This document shows, piece by piece, positions 45,882 to 58,030 of a stretch of DNA of 64,000 nucleotides (positions are counted from its first letter, which is position 1; each line of letters starts with the position of its first letter). The notes beneath the pieces were generated by a model. That model was not told the origin of the DNA. It ran no database searches and saw only the letters and a program-made list of their open reading frames with translations. The position numbers and the translations under genes were made by a program. The stretch is from NCBI GenBank assembly GCA_021432635.1, contig MU270029.1:496001-560000 (forward strand), read 5' to 3'. This DNA comes from Thozetella sp. PMI_491 (Eukaryota > Ascomycota > Sordariomycetes > Chaetosphaeriales > Chaetosphaeriaceae).

Positions 45882-47471
45882 TCACGCCGCGTCAGGAGAT
45901 TCTGTGCTAGTAGAGTCATCATCATCGCACTTGAAAGGCAAGGGGAACGAGGGGCCAAGGTTGGTCACCGCGCTGGCGCGGCGCCGCATGTTGTCGCGCC
46001 GGAACTTGGTGTTGACGTCCGAGATGACCTTGGCTAGACCAGTCCTCATCTCCTCCTCTTCTGCCTCGCCCTCGCCTTGGCTGCTGTCCACGGTGAGTTC
46101 GTTGTCGTCCCCAGCCCCCGTGGCTGTGCTCTTTTTCCTGGGCTTCTCCCGCATCTCGTTCTCTCTCTCCTTCTCAAACTCAACAGCAGCGACAATGCGC
46201 GCCTTGACCTGCTCCTCCTCATGCTCCTCAGCTAACTTGGCGTAGTGACACTTTCTGTAGACTCCAAGGGCCGTGACGATAGTGGCGACGAGCTCCCATG
46301 CGAACAGGGTGGTTAGGGCGTAGTCTAGGACCGGATTGCACCCACGGCTCCAGATGTCAACGAGCACCTGATAGACGGCGTGCGAAGGGAAGAGGTACCC
46401 GATCTTGAAAAATGCGGGCGAGAGTTCGAATGGCAGCATGATGGAGGCGACATTCAACATGACCCACGAGATCAGCGCCATGGGTACGTAGGGCAGGGGC
46501 AGCCACGTTGCGAAAGAGTCGAGTACTTGGAAGTTGAGGTGCGCAAACAGCCACAAGGTCAGCCAGTTGAGGACGAATTGCACACCATTCACGTCCCACC
46601 CGGAACGGAAGGCCCAGATGGCACCCGTGCTGCAGAGTGCCCCGATCAGCGTATAAATAGCTGAGTTAGAGAAGCGGATGAGGATGATGGGCACAGGCTT
46701 AGCCTTGGTCCAGATTTTTAGATTGCCATAGATGCCATTGAGAGTACCCAGATAGAAAAACTCTTGGATGAGGATCAGAACAATGACTAGGGTGTTGTAG
46801 ATTGCGCGAGACCCCTGCGTAGTAGCTTGGATATTGAATGAGTTGAGCTGCCATGGGTTCAGCATGAGGGAGAGGACCGCAGGGTCTGTGGCATTGAGGG
46901 TCCCTAGCGTGCCGTTGAGAGCAAAGTAGGCTATCTTGGCAGTGGCTGAGAGTGTCGAAATGCTGCCAGCGATGGCCGAATCTGCCACAGTCGGGTAACG
47001 CGCCTCGTTCCAGGTATAGCTGATCACATCGGATCCGTTGTACGCAGCCGCCGGCGAAGTTCCGGTAAGAGCCGCGCGGAGCCGGTCCGACGCGCCGGGC
47101 ATTATGTGGATGCCTGCCCAAAAGTCTGTCCGACAGACGGCCGCATCGATATCTTCCGCAGCTGCATATCCAGCAGCTGAGTACTCGGCGACAACTGGGA
47201 ACGTGTCACGCTGCAAGCGCGTGTAGGCGGCGCGGAAGGCCTGGCCGATGGCACCGCCGTCATAGTCGACAAATCCGATAGTCAAGTTATGGGTGTGGGT
47301 GTCCTGCTGGTACAAGACGCCAAACACCCAGCAAAATAGGGCGAGGAAGAGGACCTGAAGCAGCAGGAAGTTTTTGATGAGCGGGCCAATCATCTGGCGG
47401 CGGACCTTGGCCATTACCGGGTGGGAGGGCTTGAAGCGGCCCTCCCGGGCCTTTGGATAAAACGACTGCAT
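45882..47471 (-). CDS. SNG1/DUF3533-family membrane protein
   Basis: The product is 529 residues with one exon. The first helix is at about 34-55 and a large extracytoplasmic loop follows (about 60-215), beginning with LTIGFVDYDGG. Five further helices lie at about 218-420, with NTLVIVLILIQEFFYLGTLNG as an early one. This is the layout of SNG1 (nitrosoguanidine resistance, DUF3533), related in topology to ABC-2 type membrane subunits. The yeast relatives affect drug tolerance and lipid asymmetry, so a plasma membrane role is likely. The C-tail (430-529) is charged and disordered, with acidic runs and a basic MRRRAS site that could be phosphorylated. It is divergent from the S28 peptidase gene. 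Confidence 0.85.
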   Translation of the reverse strand: MQSFYPKAREGRFKPSHPVMAKVRRQMIGPLIKNFLLLQVLFLALFCWVFGVLYQQDTHTHNLTIGFVDYDGGAIGQAFRAAYTRLQRDTFPVVAEYSAAGYAAAEDIDAAVCRTDFWAGIHIMPGASDRLRAALTGTSPAAAYNGSDVISYTWNEARYPTVADSAIAGSISTLSATAKIAYFALNGTLGTLNATDPAVLSLMLNPWQLNSFNIQATTQGSRAIYNTLVIVLILIQEFFYLGTLNGIYGNLKIWTKAKPVPIILIRFSNSAIYTLIGALCSTGAIWAFRSGWDVNGVQFVLNWLTLWLFAHLNFQVLDSFATWLPLPYVPMALISWVMLNVASIMLPFELSPAFFKIGYLFPSHAVYQVLVDIWSRGCNPVLDYALTTLFAWELVATIVTALGVYRKCHYAKLAEEHEEEQVKARIVAAVEFEKERENEMREKPRKKSTATGAGDDNELTVDSSQGEGEAEEEEMRTGLAKVISDVNTKFRRDNMRRRASAVTNLGPSFPLPFKCDDDDSTSTESPDAA

Positions 47472-49338
47472 GGGGGACTACGAGGACCAAGGATAAAGAA
47501 AGGTGCTGGGAGGGGGCACACTGCGGTCGTCACACCGGCACGGGAAGAAGTTGCAATGCACGTCCAATGAAGCCTATGTTATAAAGGGAAGCTACGGGTA
47601 CTAGACCAAGCTCAGTGCCATCAGTAAGCACACCGAGGTGGGACTATCCGAGATTCGTCCAATCCCGCAGATAAGTGGGTCATTTGTCTTGGCGCTGCTC
47701 TCAAAAGCAAAAAGATGTCGCGGAAAGGCGGGAAAGAGCTGAACCTAACTGACGTCAATGAATGGGAGATAAACAACATGGGAGGTTGGCTGTGGCCTAC
47801 GGCGGTTTACTAAGCCTATAACGAAGGCTGCGTAGCAAATCAGAAGTATAAGGAGCGGTAGGTTATTTAGCTGCTAACTCGCTCCTTGGCGACGGATATA
47901 CCGAGAATTTAGGAGGCCACCACCACAACTCTTCCAAGCTGCAACATGCAGCCCCCCCCTGGTTAGATTCTAGCCCCATGTTTATCCAACCCAAGGTAGC
48001 ATGCCGCGGGGCTTAAAAAAGCTTGATGGCGCCGGCGCCAATCGCCCCTGAAGATATCATTCCTAGCCAGACAGCCCATCTCAATCATCGGTTGGTCCCG
48101 CCGTTACTGCTGGTCCCGCCCAGGCGGCACGTACACTCTTCCGCCAAACGGAAAGCAGTGTCGGCTGGTAGGCAAGCACGATCTCCTTGGTCCTGCCTAC
48201 TAGGAGGTCGATGTACGCTGGGGAAAAGACAAAAGAACAGCCCGGTTTGTGCAAATTGAGCACGGCTGTCCGCCCGACTTCGGTGGCCGGGTCCAGCTGG
48301 CGACACCAATCCAACCCAGAACGAATCGAGAAGGTCGGGAGACAACATCGTCCCGGCCCAGTCAGGCTTGATTGCGGCTGGACAATTTTCATCAGGTGGG
48401 TACGGTACAGTAGAACCCTAATTAGGCACTCCCCACCCACTCCCATGCACCAACGTCTCCCCCCGCAATCTCATCCGCCAAAGCGACCCAAATAAGCAGC
48501 AAGTGGCGTTAGCGACCTGATGCCTGTCTTTGATCCGATCGTCACGGCTGCACGCCAGAGAGGATGCCAGGATAGCAGAGCATGCAAGCCACCAAAGTCT
48601 TTCGTCCTATATCGTCGCCTTGCGCTCTACTTAACTGCGTCACCTAAGAGTCAAGTGCCGCTCGTATTTGCCTAGCTCGAGGCTGTACGCTGTATACATA
48701 AAGACCTGTTGTGCCCCGTGTGTCGTGCCAAGATGTGACGATGGCAGGCCCCGACTGGACCCCTGAAGACTCACCGACCGAGAAAGTTGGGCGACCAACG
48801 AGGCACCAACAGCCAGTGAGAGCAGCAAGCGAGATTACCCGATTCACGTGAAGATGCATCTTTCTGCTTCTGTGCCTCCTACCTATACTATTCCTCGTGG
48901 CTGTGTCCGCGGCGCAATTGGGCTTACATGTATATGGATATGAATGAGGACCAAAGACGAAGAAAAGAGGCTCTAGTACCGTGCGTCTTTGCGCGCCCGG
49001 AGAGAGCGCTTGACTCATTTTGTCAAGTGCGACTCTACGGCGCAGTTTGCCCTAGGCCCCAGCTGGCTCGGCGCCCGTCCGCGGTTGGCTGATGCAGGGT
49101 TTGTGCTCCTGCAGGGCTCTAATTGCGCTTCCCATGCAATGCGACCAACATCGTGCAAGTCGCGCTATAAAGCCTAGCCGGGGGGCCTGTCGCGCAAGGC
49201 TGCTTCGTTCTAGAAGTGCAAGCGCAACCTCAACGCTCGCCGGCCGCTCGCTCAAGACATCTTCACGGAGCAGCACGAGAGCCAGGAAGACAGGCTGGAT
49301 CCGGAACGAGCCTTGTCCGCGCCACCTATTCTTGCGCC
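47472..49338. other. Shared upstream region of SNG1-family and S28 peptidase genes
   Basis: About 1.9 kb lie between divergent start codons. The frames in it are short and show no motif. The final 120 bases before the peptidase ATG are an open leader in the same frame, but the signal peptide starts at 49339. Confidence 0.45.
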
Positions 49339-51306
49339 ATGAGAACCTCGCTATGGGCCGCGGCCCTGGGCCTTTGCTCGACGGCCTCGGGTCTGAAGGG
49401 GGGATGGATCAGAGACCGGGTGGTCCTGAAGCGGCAATCGACCGAACCGCCGCGTGAGCTAGTCTACGTTCCGCAGTACAACTTCTCCATGCCCATCGAT
49501 CACTTCACCGAGTCAGACAAGCGCACCTACAACAACCGCTTCTTCGTCAACGATACCTACTACAAGCCCGGCGGCCCCGTGATCTTCTTTGACTTTGGCG
49601 AGGCAGGCGTCAGTGATGTCGAGGCCGCCATTTTCCTGGCAGATTGGGGGAGCTATTATGTTAGTGCGACGGTCAAGCTGGCCAAGGAGCTCAACGGAGT
49701 AATGATCGGTTGGGAGCATCGCTACTACGGCTACAGCAACCCCTTCCCCGTCGTAGGCGGCGTCGACGGCAGCGAAGAAACGGACTCGGACGACTCCAGC
49801 CTCCAGGACTACGGTGTCCCTGTCGGCGGCGCAGCCGACTACAAGTACCTCACCATCGAGCAGGCGCTCGAGGACGTGGCATACTTCGCCCACAACTTCA
49901 ACAAGACGCAGCTCGGAGTCGAAAACACGGTCCTGAACGGGAAGAATGCGACGCAAAATCTTGGCCCCTACCAGACCCCGTGGATCTGGGTTGGCGGCAG
50001 CTATCCTGGCAGCCGTGGCGCCTGGGCCCGCCTGCGGAACCCGGATGTCTGGTACGCCGTCTGGGCGTCGTCGGCGCCCGTACAGACGACGCCCGACGGT
50101 TCCGCCTACTTCAACTCCGCCTACCGCGGCTTGCCCAAGAACTGCACGACCGACATCCAGTCAGTGGCCCGGTACGTCGAATCTATCTACGACCGCAACG
50201 ACCTCAAGGAAGTCCGCGCGCTCCAGACCGGCGCTGCCCTCGCTACCGATTCCCTCGACGGTAGCGAGGACAGCATCGGACAGCCCTATCCTATCCCCGT
50301 GACGGAGGTCCTCTTCGAGCAGCCGCTCTACTATGTTCAGAGCCTCGGCATCCACGACACGGTGCAGAAGCTGTGCGACGCCATGGAGGCCTTTAATGTT
50401 GACCAGTTTCTGTCCAACAAGACCATCTCAGACAACAATATCACCACGGCCGCGACCGTCTTTTTGTACAACGACGGCAATGGGAAGCCTTCGGACCAGG
50501 GCATTGTCGCCTCCCACAGCAGCGGCGGTTCCGGCTACACAAGCGCGGAGATTGGCTATGCCGCCTTCCTGTACGGCGTCTACCGCTTCAACATAGAGAT
50601 GGACAATCTACGGAACAGCACCCGACACTTCCGCCAGGTGTCGCCATACGAGGATGATCACTCGTGGGTGTGGCAGGTGCTTAGCGAGATGGGCCTGATT
50701 CCCAACTTCAACAGCAACTCGTCGATGGTGCTTGGGCCCAAGTACTGGAATCTGACCGTATCGCGCGAGGAGTACAAGCAAGATTTCATGAACATGCCTC
50801 CGTCAGACATACCTAGCCAGCCCAACCAGACGTATGCCCAATCGTTCAAGGGGTGGAACATGGCGCCCAGCAACGTCATGTTCACCAACGGCGAGTTTGA
50901 CCCGTGGCGCGCCTTCAGCGTCATGAGCCTGGACCAGGACCTGGGCGCCCCGCAGCGCAAGATCACACAGGACCTTCCCAAGTGCGGCGAGGCCCCGGCG
51001 GGCACCGACGTGTTCGGCCTGCTCTACGCCGGCGCCGTTCATGCCGAGGACCTCATGCTAACTACTCTAGAGCGGCAAGGCGCCGAAAACGGCACCTTGC
51101 CGCTCGACCGGGGGACTGAACTGTTCCTTAAGGCCTACAACGCCTGGCTGCCCTGCTTCAACCAGAGCAGAACCGCCCCCGGCTTTGGAGCCGGTACCGG
51201 ATCTACCGGCTCCGGTACCAGCGCCGGTTCCAGCCTCCGTCCCGGCGCGGGTGCGTGGGAGATTGGGGCGCTCCTGATCGCGTGTGTCGTCTACAATCTA
51301 TTTTAA
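49339..51306 (+). CDS. Secreted S28 serine peptidase (prolyl carboxypeptidase/DPP-II type)
   Basis: The product is 655 residues without introns. Residues 1-18 are a signal peptide. The S28 core starts near F49 with the MPIDHF segment. The catalytic triad appears intact: S221 in GGSYPGS, D521 in NGEFDPW, and H568 in AVHAED. The EHRYYG block lies at 126-131. The family removes residues next to proline, at acidic pH in fungi. More than ten N-X-S/T sites suggest heavy glycosylation. The tail (about 610-640) is a Gly/Ser/Thr-rich linker and the last 18 residues are hydrophobic, the usual pattern of a GPI anchor signal. It is therefore probably wall- or membrane-bound. The ATG at 49339 is chosen because the longer frame has no signal peptide. 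Confidence 0.9.
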   Translation: MRTSLWAAALGLCSTASGLKGGWIRDRVVLKRQSTEPPRELVYVPQYNFSMPIDHFTESDKRTYNNRFFVNDTYYKPGGPVIFFDFGEAGVSDVEAAIFLADWGSYYVSATVKLAKELNGVMIGWEHRYYGYSNPFPVVGGVDGSEETDSDDSSLQDYGVPVGGAADYKYLTIEQALEDVAYFAHNFNKTQLGVENTVLNGKNATQNLGPYQTPWIWVGGSYPGSRGAWARLRNPDVWYAVWASSAPVQTTPDGSAYFNSAYRGLPKNCTTDIQSVARYVESIYDRNDLKEVRALQTGAALATDSLDGSEDSIGQPYPIPVTEVLFEQPLYYVQSLGIHDTVQKLCDAMEAFNVDQFLSNKTISDNNITTAATVFLYNDGNGKPSDQGIVASHSSGGSGYTSAEIGYAAFLYGVYRFNIEMDNLRNSTRHFRQVSPYEDDHSWVWQVLSEMGLIPNFNSNSSMVLGPKYWNLTVSREEYKQDFMNMPPSDIPSQPNQTYAQSFKGWNMAPSNVMFTNGEFDPWRAFSVMSLDQDLGAPQRKITQDLPKCGEAPAGTDVFGLLYAGAVHAEDLMLTTLERQGAENGTLPLDRGTELFLKAYNAWLPCFNQSRTAPGFGAGTGSTGSGTSAGSSLRPGAGAWEIGALLIACVVYNLF

Positions 51307-52186
51307 TATGTCATCATAGGAACACATATACAGGCATGGCGGGGGGCGGTTTCTTGCATACCTTTGTTAGCATGTAGACATGATTTGGGCTCATACCTAA
51401 TGTTATTGGATTACACCATCGAAGGGAATCAATGCTGAAGCCTCGCGGCATCAGATGATTATATCCCGGATAGCCACGTTTGGATAAGAAGCGGTGCATG
51501 TATTATTTGGCCTTGAAAACCCTCGCTTAGTTCACAACCTATATATCTCTACTATGTTCAGAATCGCACCCGTCCCGCTCCCCATAGGCATAGTCGGTCT
51601 ATAGCCGAGTTGCCGTCATTCGATCTCCGTAACGCATACCCACGACTCGTATTCGGCCTATAGAACTGAATTCCCGGAGTCTGCTCTCGAGGGGTCAAGG
51701 GGTGCGGCCAAGGCCAACGCAGTTGCAAAACGAGATATTCTATCCTTTATATGCATATCAAGATCGTGGCCACCTCCCCGCGGCTTATGTGCATTGCTAA
51801 TGGTCATGACGCCGGAAAGACACGGGCCATCCCCAGGATCGCCATGTCCCAGACAATGTCTGTCCCGGGTCAGTCCCCGCGGTTTGACCTATCAAGTACC
51901 GCTCTCTACTTGAAACGGCAACTTAACCCATCAATATCGGAGGGTATTTGCCCTGCCAACCTGTAGAACTCTGGTTCACTTTCTGGAGCAAGGAGAATGG
52001 AGACAATCCCAGGGCTTGCTGAAGAGCAATGCTAGAATAACAAGTGAAAGAATATGATACACCGAGCCCATATAGGCCATATTACGCCGTGTGATAAAAG
52101 TGGTATAGTGTAGTCCAATGTAGGATTTCTTCTTGCCGATAGATATCCTAAATTCCTCCTCCCTCTGCCTCTGACCTCTGCCACTG
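51307..52186. other. Intergenic, convergent 3' flanks
   Basis: The 3' ends of the S28 gene and the Cys-rich membrane gene meet here. I saw nothing further. Confidence 0.45.
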
Positions 52187-53217
52187 CTACCTGACGTCCT
52201 TGTCACCGGGAAGCTCTGAAAGCTGAACTCCGTTCGGTAGCTCTGGCATACCCTCCATCGAGCGCACGTTTCTCGGCCAGGACGGCCTTCTCACGGTCGG
52301 AGGCGAGTATATGTAGCCCGGCGCCATGGAAGACGGGGTAGGCGGCTGGTGGTATGAAGGTGTTTGCGTCATGTCCCACGACAGGGGCGAAGTAGCCTCG
52401 TCTTTGGCGTTCATCGACATCGATAGTCGGAGTGGCTGCAACCCACGGGCTGCGATGATACTCTGCGTCTTGTTGTGCAGATTCTCTAGTGCCGCCAACT
52501 GTTTCCTGAGTCTCCGGTTCCGGTATAACGAGACCCAAAAGGCGATGAAGGTGATGAGCAGCAAGGCTCCGAGGACGCTCGCCAGCACTGCGACGGTGAT
52601 GCGTGCTGCCCCTCCACTGGGGCCTCGAAAGCCGCCAGAGGCGCCGGCCGTTGCAGAGGGGTCGCTAGTGGAGCCGTCGAACTGACGCACGACCTGGCCG
52701 AGGCCGCGAGTGAGTGTGAAGTTTCGTGTACAGCAGTCGTTCACATCGCACTTCTTGCCGAAACTATTGAAGCAGCAGCACCAAGAGCTAGAGCCGCAGA
52801 AAAGCATCGTATATGACGTTTGTATCGGCCCTGGATAGGAAGCGCGTTGTTAGGATTCCTGCTTCCAGTATATCCTTTTCCGGGAGATCAGAGGGACTCA
52901 CCGCTGACGAACTGGCTTGTGGCGCCGCAGTATTGGGGGCATGACGGATCCAGACCAGATGGGTCCGTACACCCTTCCGCCCAGAACGTGATGTTGTCAT
53001 TCCTTTGTGCAGCGTAGCAGAGACCTGTGGATAGGCAGGCTTCCTGCTTGGTTTCGTCGCAGCACGACGAGTGCGACCCATTCGTGCCGGTAGCATCGCT
53101 ATTGCAGGGCGTGGCCGAGCTCTTCTGCCCTCCGACGCCAAAGCACTGGGCATCGCAAGCCGCACGCCCCAGGAAGGTCGCGAGGATAAGCCACTCGATT
53201 CTCCAAGTCGAACGCAT
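52187..53217 (-). CDS. Cys-rich secreted-ectodomain, single-pass membrane protein
   Basis: There are two exons on the minus strand, 53217-52902 and 52830-52187, and the product is 319 residues. The 70-nt intron begins GTGAGT and has a CCTAAC branch site. Residues 1-23 look like a signal peptide. The ectodomain has over fifteen Cys, with SSCC, ACLSTGLCY, EGCTDP and CPQYC followed by WCCCF and CDVNDCC. This layout is shared by many uncharacterised fungal proteins, and I do not know a family name. A Ser/Gly/Ala stretch precedes one membrane helix (about 182-206), then a 110-residue cytoplasmic tail rich in Pro and Ser. It could be a surface sensor or wall protein. The function is unknown. Confidence 0.78.
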
Positions 53218-54179
53218 TTTGTCGTTGTCTCGATTGTTTGCTGTCTGCTTTTCGGAGGTTACGATGGACGGGTTGAAGCGATGCCTCGCTGGTACTGGGA
53301 CGAGGGGGAGATAGGGGAGAGCAGGTCGACAGTGTCTCAGGATATGCCCGAAGCGAGATTCTTAAACCATCAGCTTGGGCTTCAAGCGAGAGAGATCAAG
53401 GAGATCTCCTGGTCTCCTCTGCGGCCAAGTGCAGCCCGTGCGGTGGTGAGATAGGGGGGCCCGCGGCCGGCCGGCCGCCGCTGGCGTTTCGATCGCTGTA
53501 CAAGCTGCCTGAGGTCTATTTAGCCAGCAGATCGCCAGAGGATTGCAGGACTCCCACGCCAGGTACCACGGCATTCAGCTTACCCCAGATCACGAGAGCC
53601 AGCCTTTGGGCGGCCATTTTCGGCACCTCCACATGAAACTGCAAACCGGGCTGTGGAAGGGCCAAACCTGGCTGAAGGTCGACCCCTTTGCCCGCCGCCC
53701 ACGCCAGATCACGCACTCATGGTGGCACAGGTGCCGAATGAGAACCTTATCTTCGGGGATTTTTGGAACCGTACCGCCGGCGCCAAAAATGGCGCTCTCC
53801 TGAGAGCCTCGTGCGACCCATCGGGGGGGGCTGGTGCGGTATTTCGAGGCTTCGTACCCAGCACGTAAGCTCAGAATGCACGCCAACGGCGGCCACGAGA
53901 TGCTCTCGATGGATCAATAGAAATCAGATATTTGTAACGGGAATGTATTGCTGTCTTGGTTGCGGGTGTCCATGAAATAAAGTAGCGTGAGAAGGAGCTG
54001 ATGATCCAACGAGCTCTCATCGAGTCGATCGCGGATCGGTACGCCGCCCCCGGAGTATCCTGCCTCCAGTTGTAGCAAATTGCCACATATCATTTCAACA
54101 TTGATTATCAAATCCCAAAGCCTAACAACACTTTGTGAATATAAATTGACAGCGGCGACCCCGTCGGTTGCTGGTTGGG
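53218..54179. other. Intergenic, promoter side of the Cys-rich membrane gene
   Basis: No supported gene. Short overlapping frames on both strands show no motif. Confidence 0.4.
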
Positions 54180-55030
54180 CCGGTCATCTCGCTTCCAAAT
54201 CCAACCGGGGCCCTGACGACTCGGGCTGCGCCCGAGGCTGACGATCTTGGCTGGGTATGATCAAGGTCAGCCTAATTGCCGGGCGCTTCTGCAATCCTTT
54301 GTAGAGGATGGTCGCACTGCCTCGTAATTGACTTCGGCGAGGAGGGAAGTGAGTGCGTCGAAGATATTGGTATGCTTGAAACGGTGTAACCACCGGCAGA
54401 GGACATCGAAGACGAGGGCGCAGAGGCTGGAGGTATAGGAGACCGCCGGGCCAGTTAGAACTAGCAGAGCCTGCCGAGATTGTAGCCACTTTCCTCGAGG
54501 AAATCGGTTTGAAAGAACTTGGCAAAGGAAATGTAATGGTAGAAAGAGTCGAGTCTGAGGACATATTGGTTAGAAATTTGTGAAGAAACCCTAATGCACG
54601 GAGAGACGATATCGGCGGGGAAGGCGGGATGGAGGAAGTCGTAGCTGGAGTCGGTGTCTTCTAGGCTATTGTCGATGAGCGCACCGTCGAAGACAGCAAC
54701 CCACGGGAATACAGTTTACCTATCCCAGTGAAACAGAGAATTCTGCTGGACGTATCAAATGGGATGAAAGATGATGGGCTGGTGGCTGCCGGAACAGAGC
54801 GTCTATGCAGAAACGAAGCAGATGGATGTCCAAGCCCACAAGCGAAGTAGATCTGTTACACGTCTGGTATGAGCAAACCCTTCACATACCACGGCGCTAG
54901 GTTTAATCTGCCATATTGGTCGTTGCCATGGCCATCTCGAGATAGCCAGCCCCTGGACTGGCGTGTAAGACGGTCGCGACAGAACCGGTTAGCTTAGGCC
55001 AGGCCGTCTCAGCGAGACCTCACCAAGATG
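54180..55030 (-). other. Coding-like stretch, possible undetected or decayed gene
   Basis: Long frames with protein-like composition lie on the minus strand. One of about 90 codons at 54480-54700 includes DFLHPAFPADIV and LDSFYHYISFAKFF, one of about 55 codons at 54270-54450 includes RFKHTNIFDALTS, and one near 54870-54960 includes LNLAPWYVKGLLIPD. They are in different phases. I found one good intron signal (GTGGCT..TTCTAAC..CTCCAG at about 54430-54495) but could not make a continuous model. It may be a gene with several introns or a decayed one. I do not recognise the family. Confidence 0.3.
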
Positions 55031-58030
55031 GCCGGGTGGCAAAGGAAGCGTGCCGGTCCCGGGATAACTCCCGTAAGAAGATAATTCAGATCTATGCTAT
55101 CATACTATTGGATTGCCTTTTAATAACTGCTACTGTAGAGTGCATTGACAGCGCGACCCAAGGGAGATGGGATGGATAGGGGTAAGCATGTAGGATTGAT
55201 CCTCGAGTCAAAGTCAACTTAACTGGTGTTGACTGACAGGAAGTAAGTGAACTCTGGTTCATGACTTTACGAGAACGATGTATCGCCTAGCCCCAAACAG
55301 CTGGTTCTCCGTGGCTAGAATGGGGGGCTAATTTGGGGGCAACTTGAAGTAGTCTGGACGGGTGGGTAGGGAGGGGCGACGTGAAGGCGATGCGAAAGCG
55401 AAGATCAAAACTCTTTTCTTTCTTGTGGAACCCGCCAGATAAGTCTGACCAGAACCCAATGGCAGAATCGCCGTCAGGGGCAGCGCCAAGTCACGTATCC
55501 AGCCTGCGCCAACCTTGTAAGACGCCGACATCTGGAAAGTTAGGGATGCCGACTGGTGAGTTCATCTCTCGAATGAAAATGGCACAGGGCTCGTCTCTTT
55601 CCCCCTCTTTGGCCGAATAATGCCGGCTTAGCCTCGAGCATAGACTTGTCACGACCTACTGATGGGTCCATCCTGCGACGTCTACGTCCACTTGTCAGAA
55701 CAAAGAGGTGGCGATGATGACGGCCCGACGGGAAAGTGGACTACCCCTGACCTCTCGTACGGACTCATGTTATTCTCTTGTTGACAGGACTATCTTGGCA
55801 TTCCCCAGCCTCGCATCATCTGAGGGGTTGAAACACTGGGATGCGCTCAGGACAGCTCGCCATCGGTTGTACCTTCACCCCTAGATCATGACACTGGACG
55901 AGAAGAGAAGGGGGGGGGGAGAGATGCTAGGGAAAGGTGCGCCGGGATACGAGAGAATGCTGCCGGAGCAGCTACGAGAAGTCATCTGAATCATCGGCTG
56001 CGGGCCTTCCGAGCGTCTCAAGCTTTCTGCAGGTGGTAGCTTAACGAACAACAGGGGTGGCACATAGCCGCACGAGGGGGTAGGGGAGGGGGAGCATGAA
56101 AGGCGCACGTGGATGTGTAATCTTTTCCAGATGGATCTTTCTTTTCTACTCGCCATCCAGGTCCCAGGTTGGCGTCTTGGTAACCAGGTTAGGATCGTCG
56201 CAGGGGTTCGGCTGGTTAGTCGCCGAGAGTTGGTCTCGGAGACCGAACCTGGCCATCGGCGAAAATCATGGGATCGCCCCCAGAACGTTATTTTCCTGGA
56301 ACTGCTGCAGGGGACTTCAGGTCTCCTTTTGCACGACTAGCCTCTATGTGCGGGGGATTCGGAAATAATGATACCGAGACTAGGATGGCCCAGAGGAAGT
56401 GACCATATGGTTGCTTAAGCGTCTCAAGGTGGGGAGAAGCGGCCTGTTTCGACTTGCCCAATCCAAGCATTGACTAGAGATAATGTGTCGCACTTTCGAT
56501 GTTCCCCATCCCGCCTTCTAGAACGAATTTGATCCCGACCTCTAGGATTTACATGGAGCCTGCTTGCCCCAGTCGGCTCATCACACTCTGATCACGAAGA
56601 TCGCACTTGATCCCATTTACTGTGGAAGGTGCAGTGGTGGTGGCGAGTCTAGCCCCGAGTTATCACTATGGTTTGAAAAGGGGGGTTCGTCCGCCTGGTT
56701 AGATCTCTCATCCGTAAGGCTGATGCTATAAATATGCAGACATTGCTTTTCATCCCAATCAATGTCAGAGAAGCCGCCCAATTCTATTTTAGGACAGTTT
56801 TTAGCCCAGATGAAAGTCGGGACGGTGTCGAACCATCAGGCTCTCCACAGAAACAGGCGTTGGTGTTACATGCTTTGGCTGTCACAGGTTGTCAAAACGG
56901 GCTAGATGGTCAATTTTGGGCAGCAAACAAGGTAGCCGCACGCCTGTCGCTTGCGGTCACAGACAACGGGGCACAATTCTACCCGATCCCGGTGACAGGT
57001 GTTGGGACGATGGAGCCCCGTGCACAGCCTTCGGTACTGAAACAAGCTTGACAATCGTGCCCCCCCCCCCCCCCCTCCCCTGCCCGCTCTCGTTTGCAAC
57101 ACGGTCGATTCGAATCCTTGTCCTGGGCAGTCGCGAGGATCCGTAGTCTATCTTGATCTAGGTACCTCCCCCGGGTTAGCTGGGAGATCATATACACCAC
57201 CTCTCTTGGCGGCCCAAATATCATGACAACCCTCGAAACCGAACCACCCGGACCCTAAACCAAACTTAATCGCAGTTTCTTGCCAAGCACATCCAACCCA
57301 ATCGTAATACCAACCCCTCTTGCTAGGGGTTTCTCCCCGGCACTTGAGGCTGGTCTATAGCCAGTGAGACTCTGCCTTGACACTAATTAATGCTTCCATC
57401 AATGCTGGGCCGTCTCTTGTCCTGTCGAATTGTAGGGGATAGAGACTTCTGCCCGGTGAGAATCGGGCACCCCTCATGAGCTAAGCTTAGTTGCGTGTAG
57501 CAAATGCCCCTGTTGGTATGCAACTCGGCGTAGATCGCCATTCCTGGTATAGAGATCTCCTCAACCTTCATCTACCCCCGCTATTGTACAGTGAACTCCG
57601 GCGCCATGCTGGATAAGGTGGGAAAGGTAACAGCCTGGGGTGAAACTCCGGGTATCCCTGCAATCGGAGAAAGAACGGAACGAATTCTATTGCTTCGAAA
57701 AGAGCTGGCTCAGGAGAGAGGGAACCGCAAATCTACTTGCGACAAGTAACTGGATCGCGAAACAATTGTAGAAGCGATGGGTTGCGTCGGAGTGGCCCCA
57801 GCCTCCTTGGCTATCCTTAGAGCGACCCAGGTATCTTTTTTCGTGTCGAGGACGCGACCGGTGATGGCTTTCGAGTATATAGTTCCTCTCCCTTTCGTCC
57901 TTCACAGCTTCTTGATCTCAGTCCACCACCACACCTTCTTTGGGCAGGCACCTCTTCTCTTCCCTTCTGTCACTTCCGGGCTGGCCTATTAGTTTCCTTG
58001 TTTACCCTTTTTTTTTCTTTTCTTTTCATC
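55031..58030. other. Long intergenic region, no supported gene
   Basis: Three kilobases contain only frames under 130 codons. A run of 15 C lies at 57061-57075 and a 9-base G run at 55911-55919. A 105-codon frame at 56734-57051 has no motif. The last 60 bases are a pyrimidine-rich leader of the following gene. Confidence 0.45.

Noticed and set aside
56734-57051. 105-codon frame with ATG
   Set aside because: There is no motif, and no splice partner extends it beyond its own stop. A TATAAA directly before the ATG is too close to act as a promoter for it.
57100-57135. B-box-like GATTCGAATCC
   Set aside because: No matching A-box or acceptor stem was found around it.
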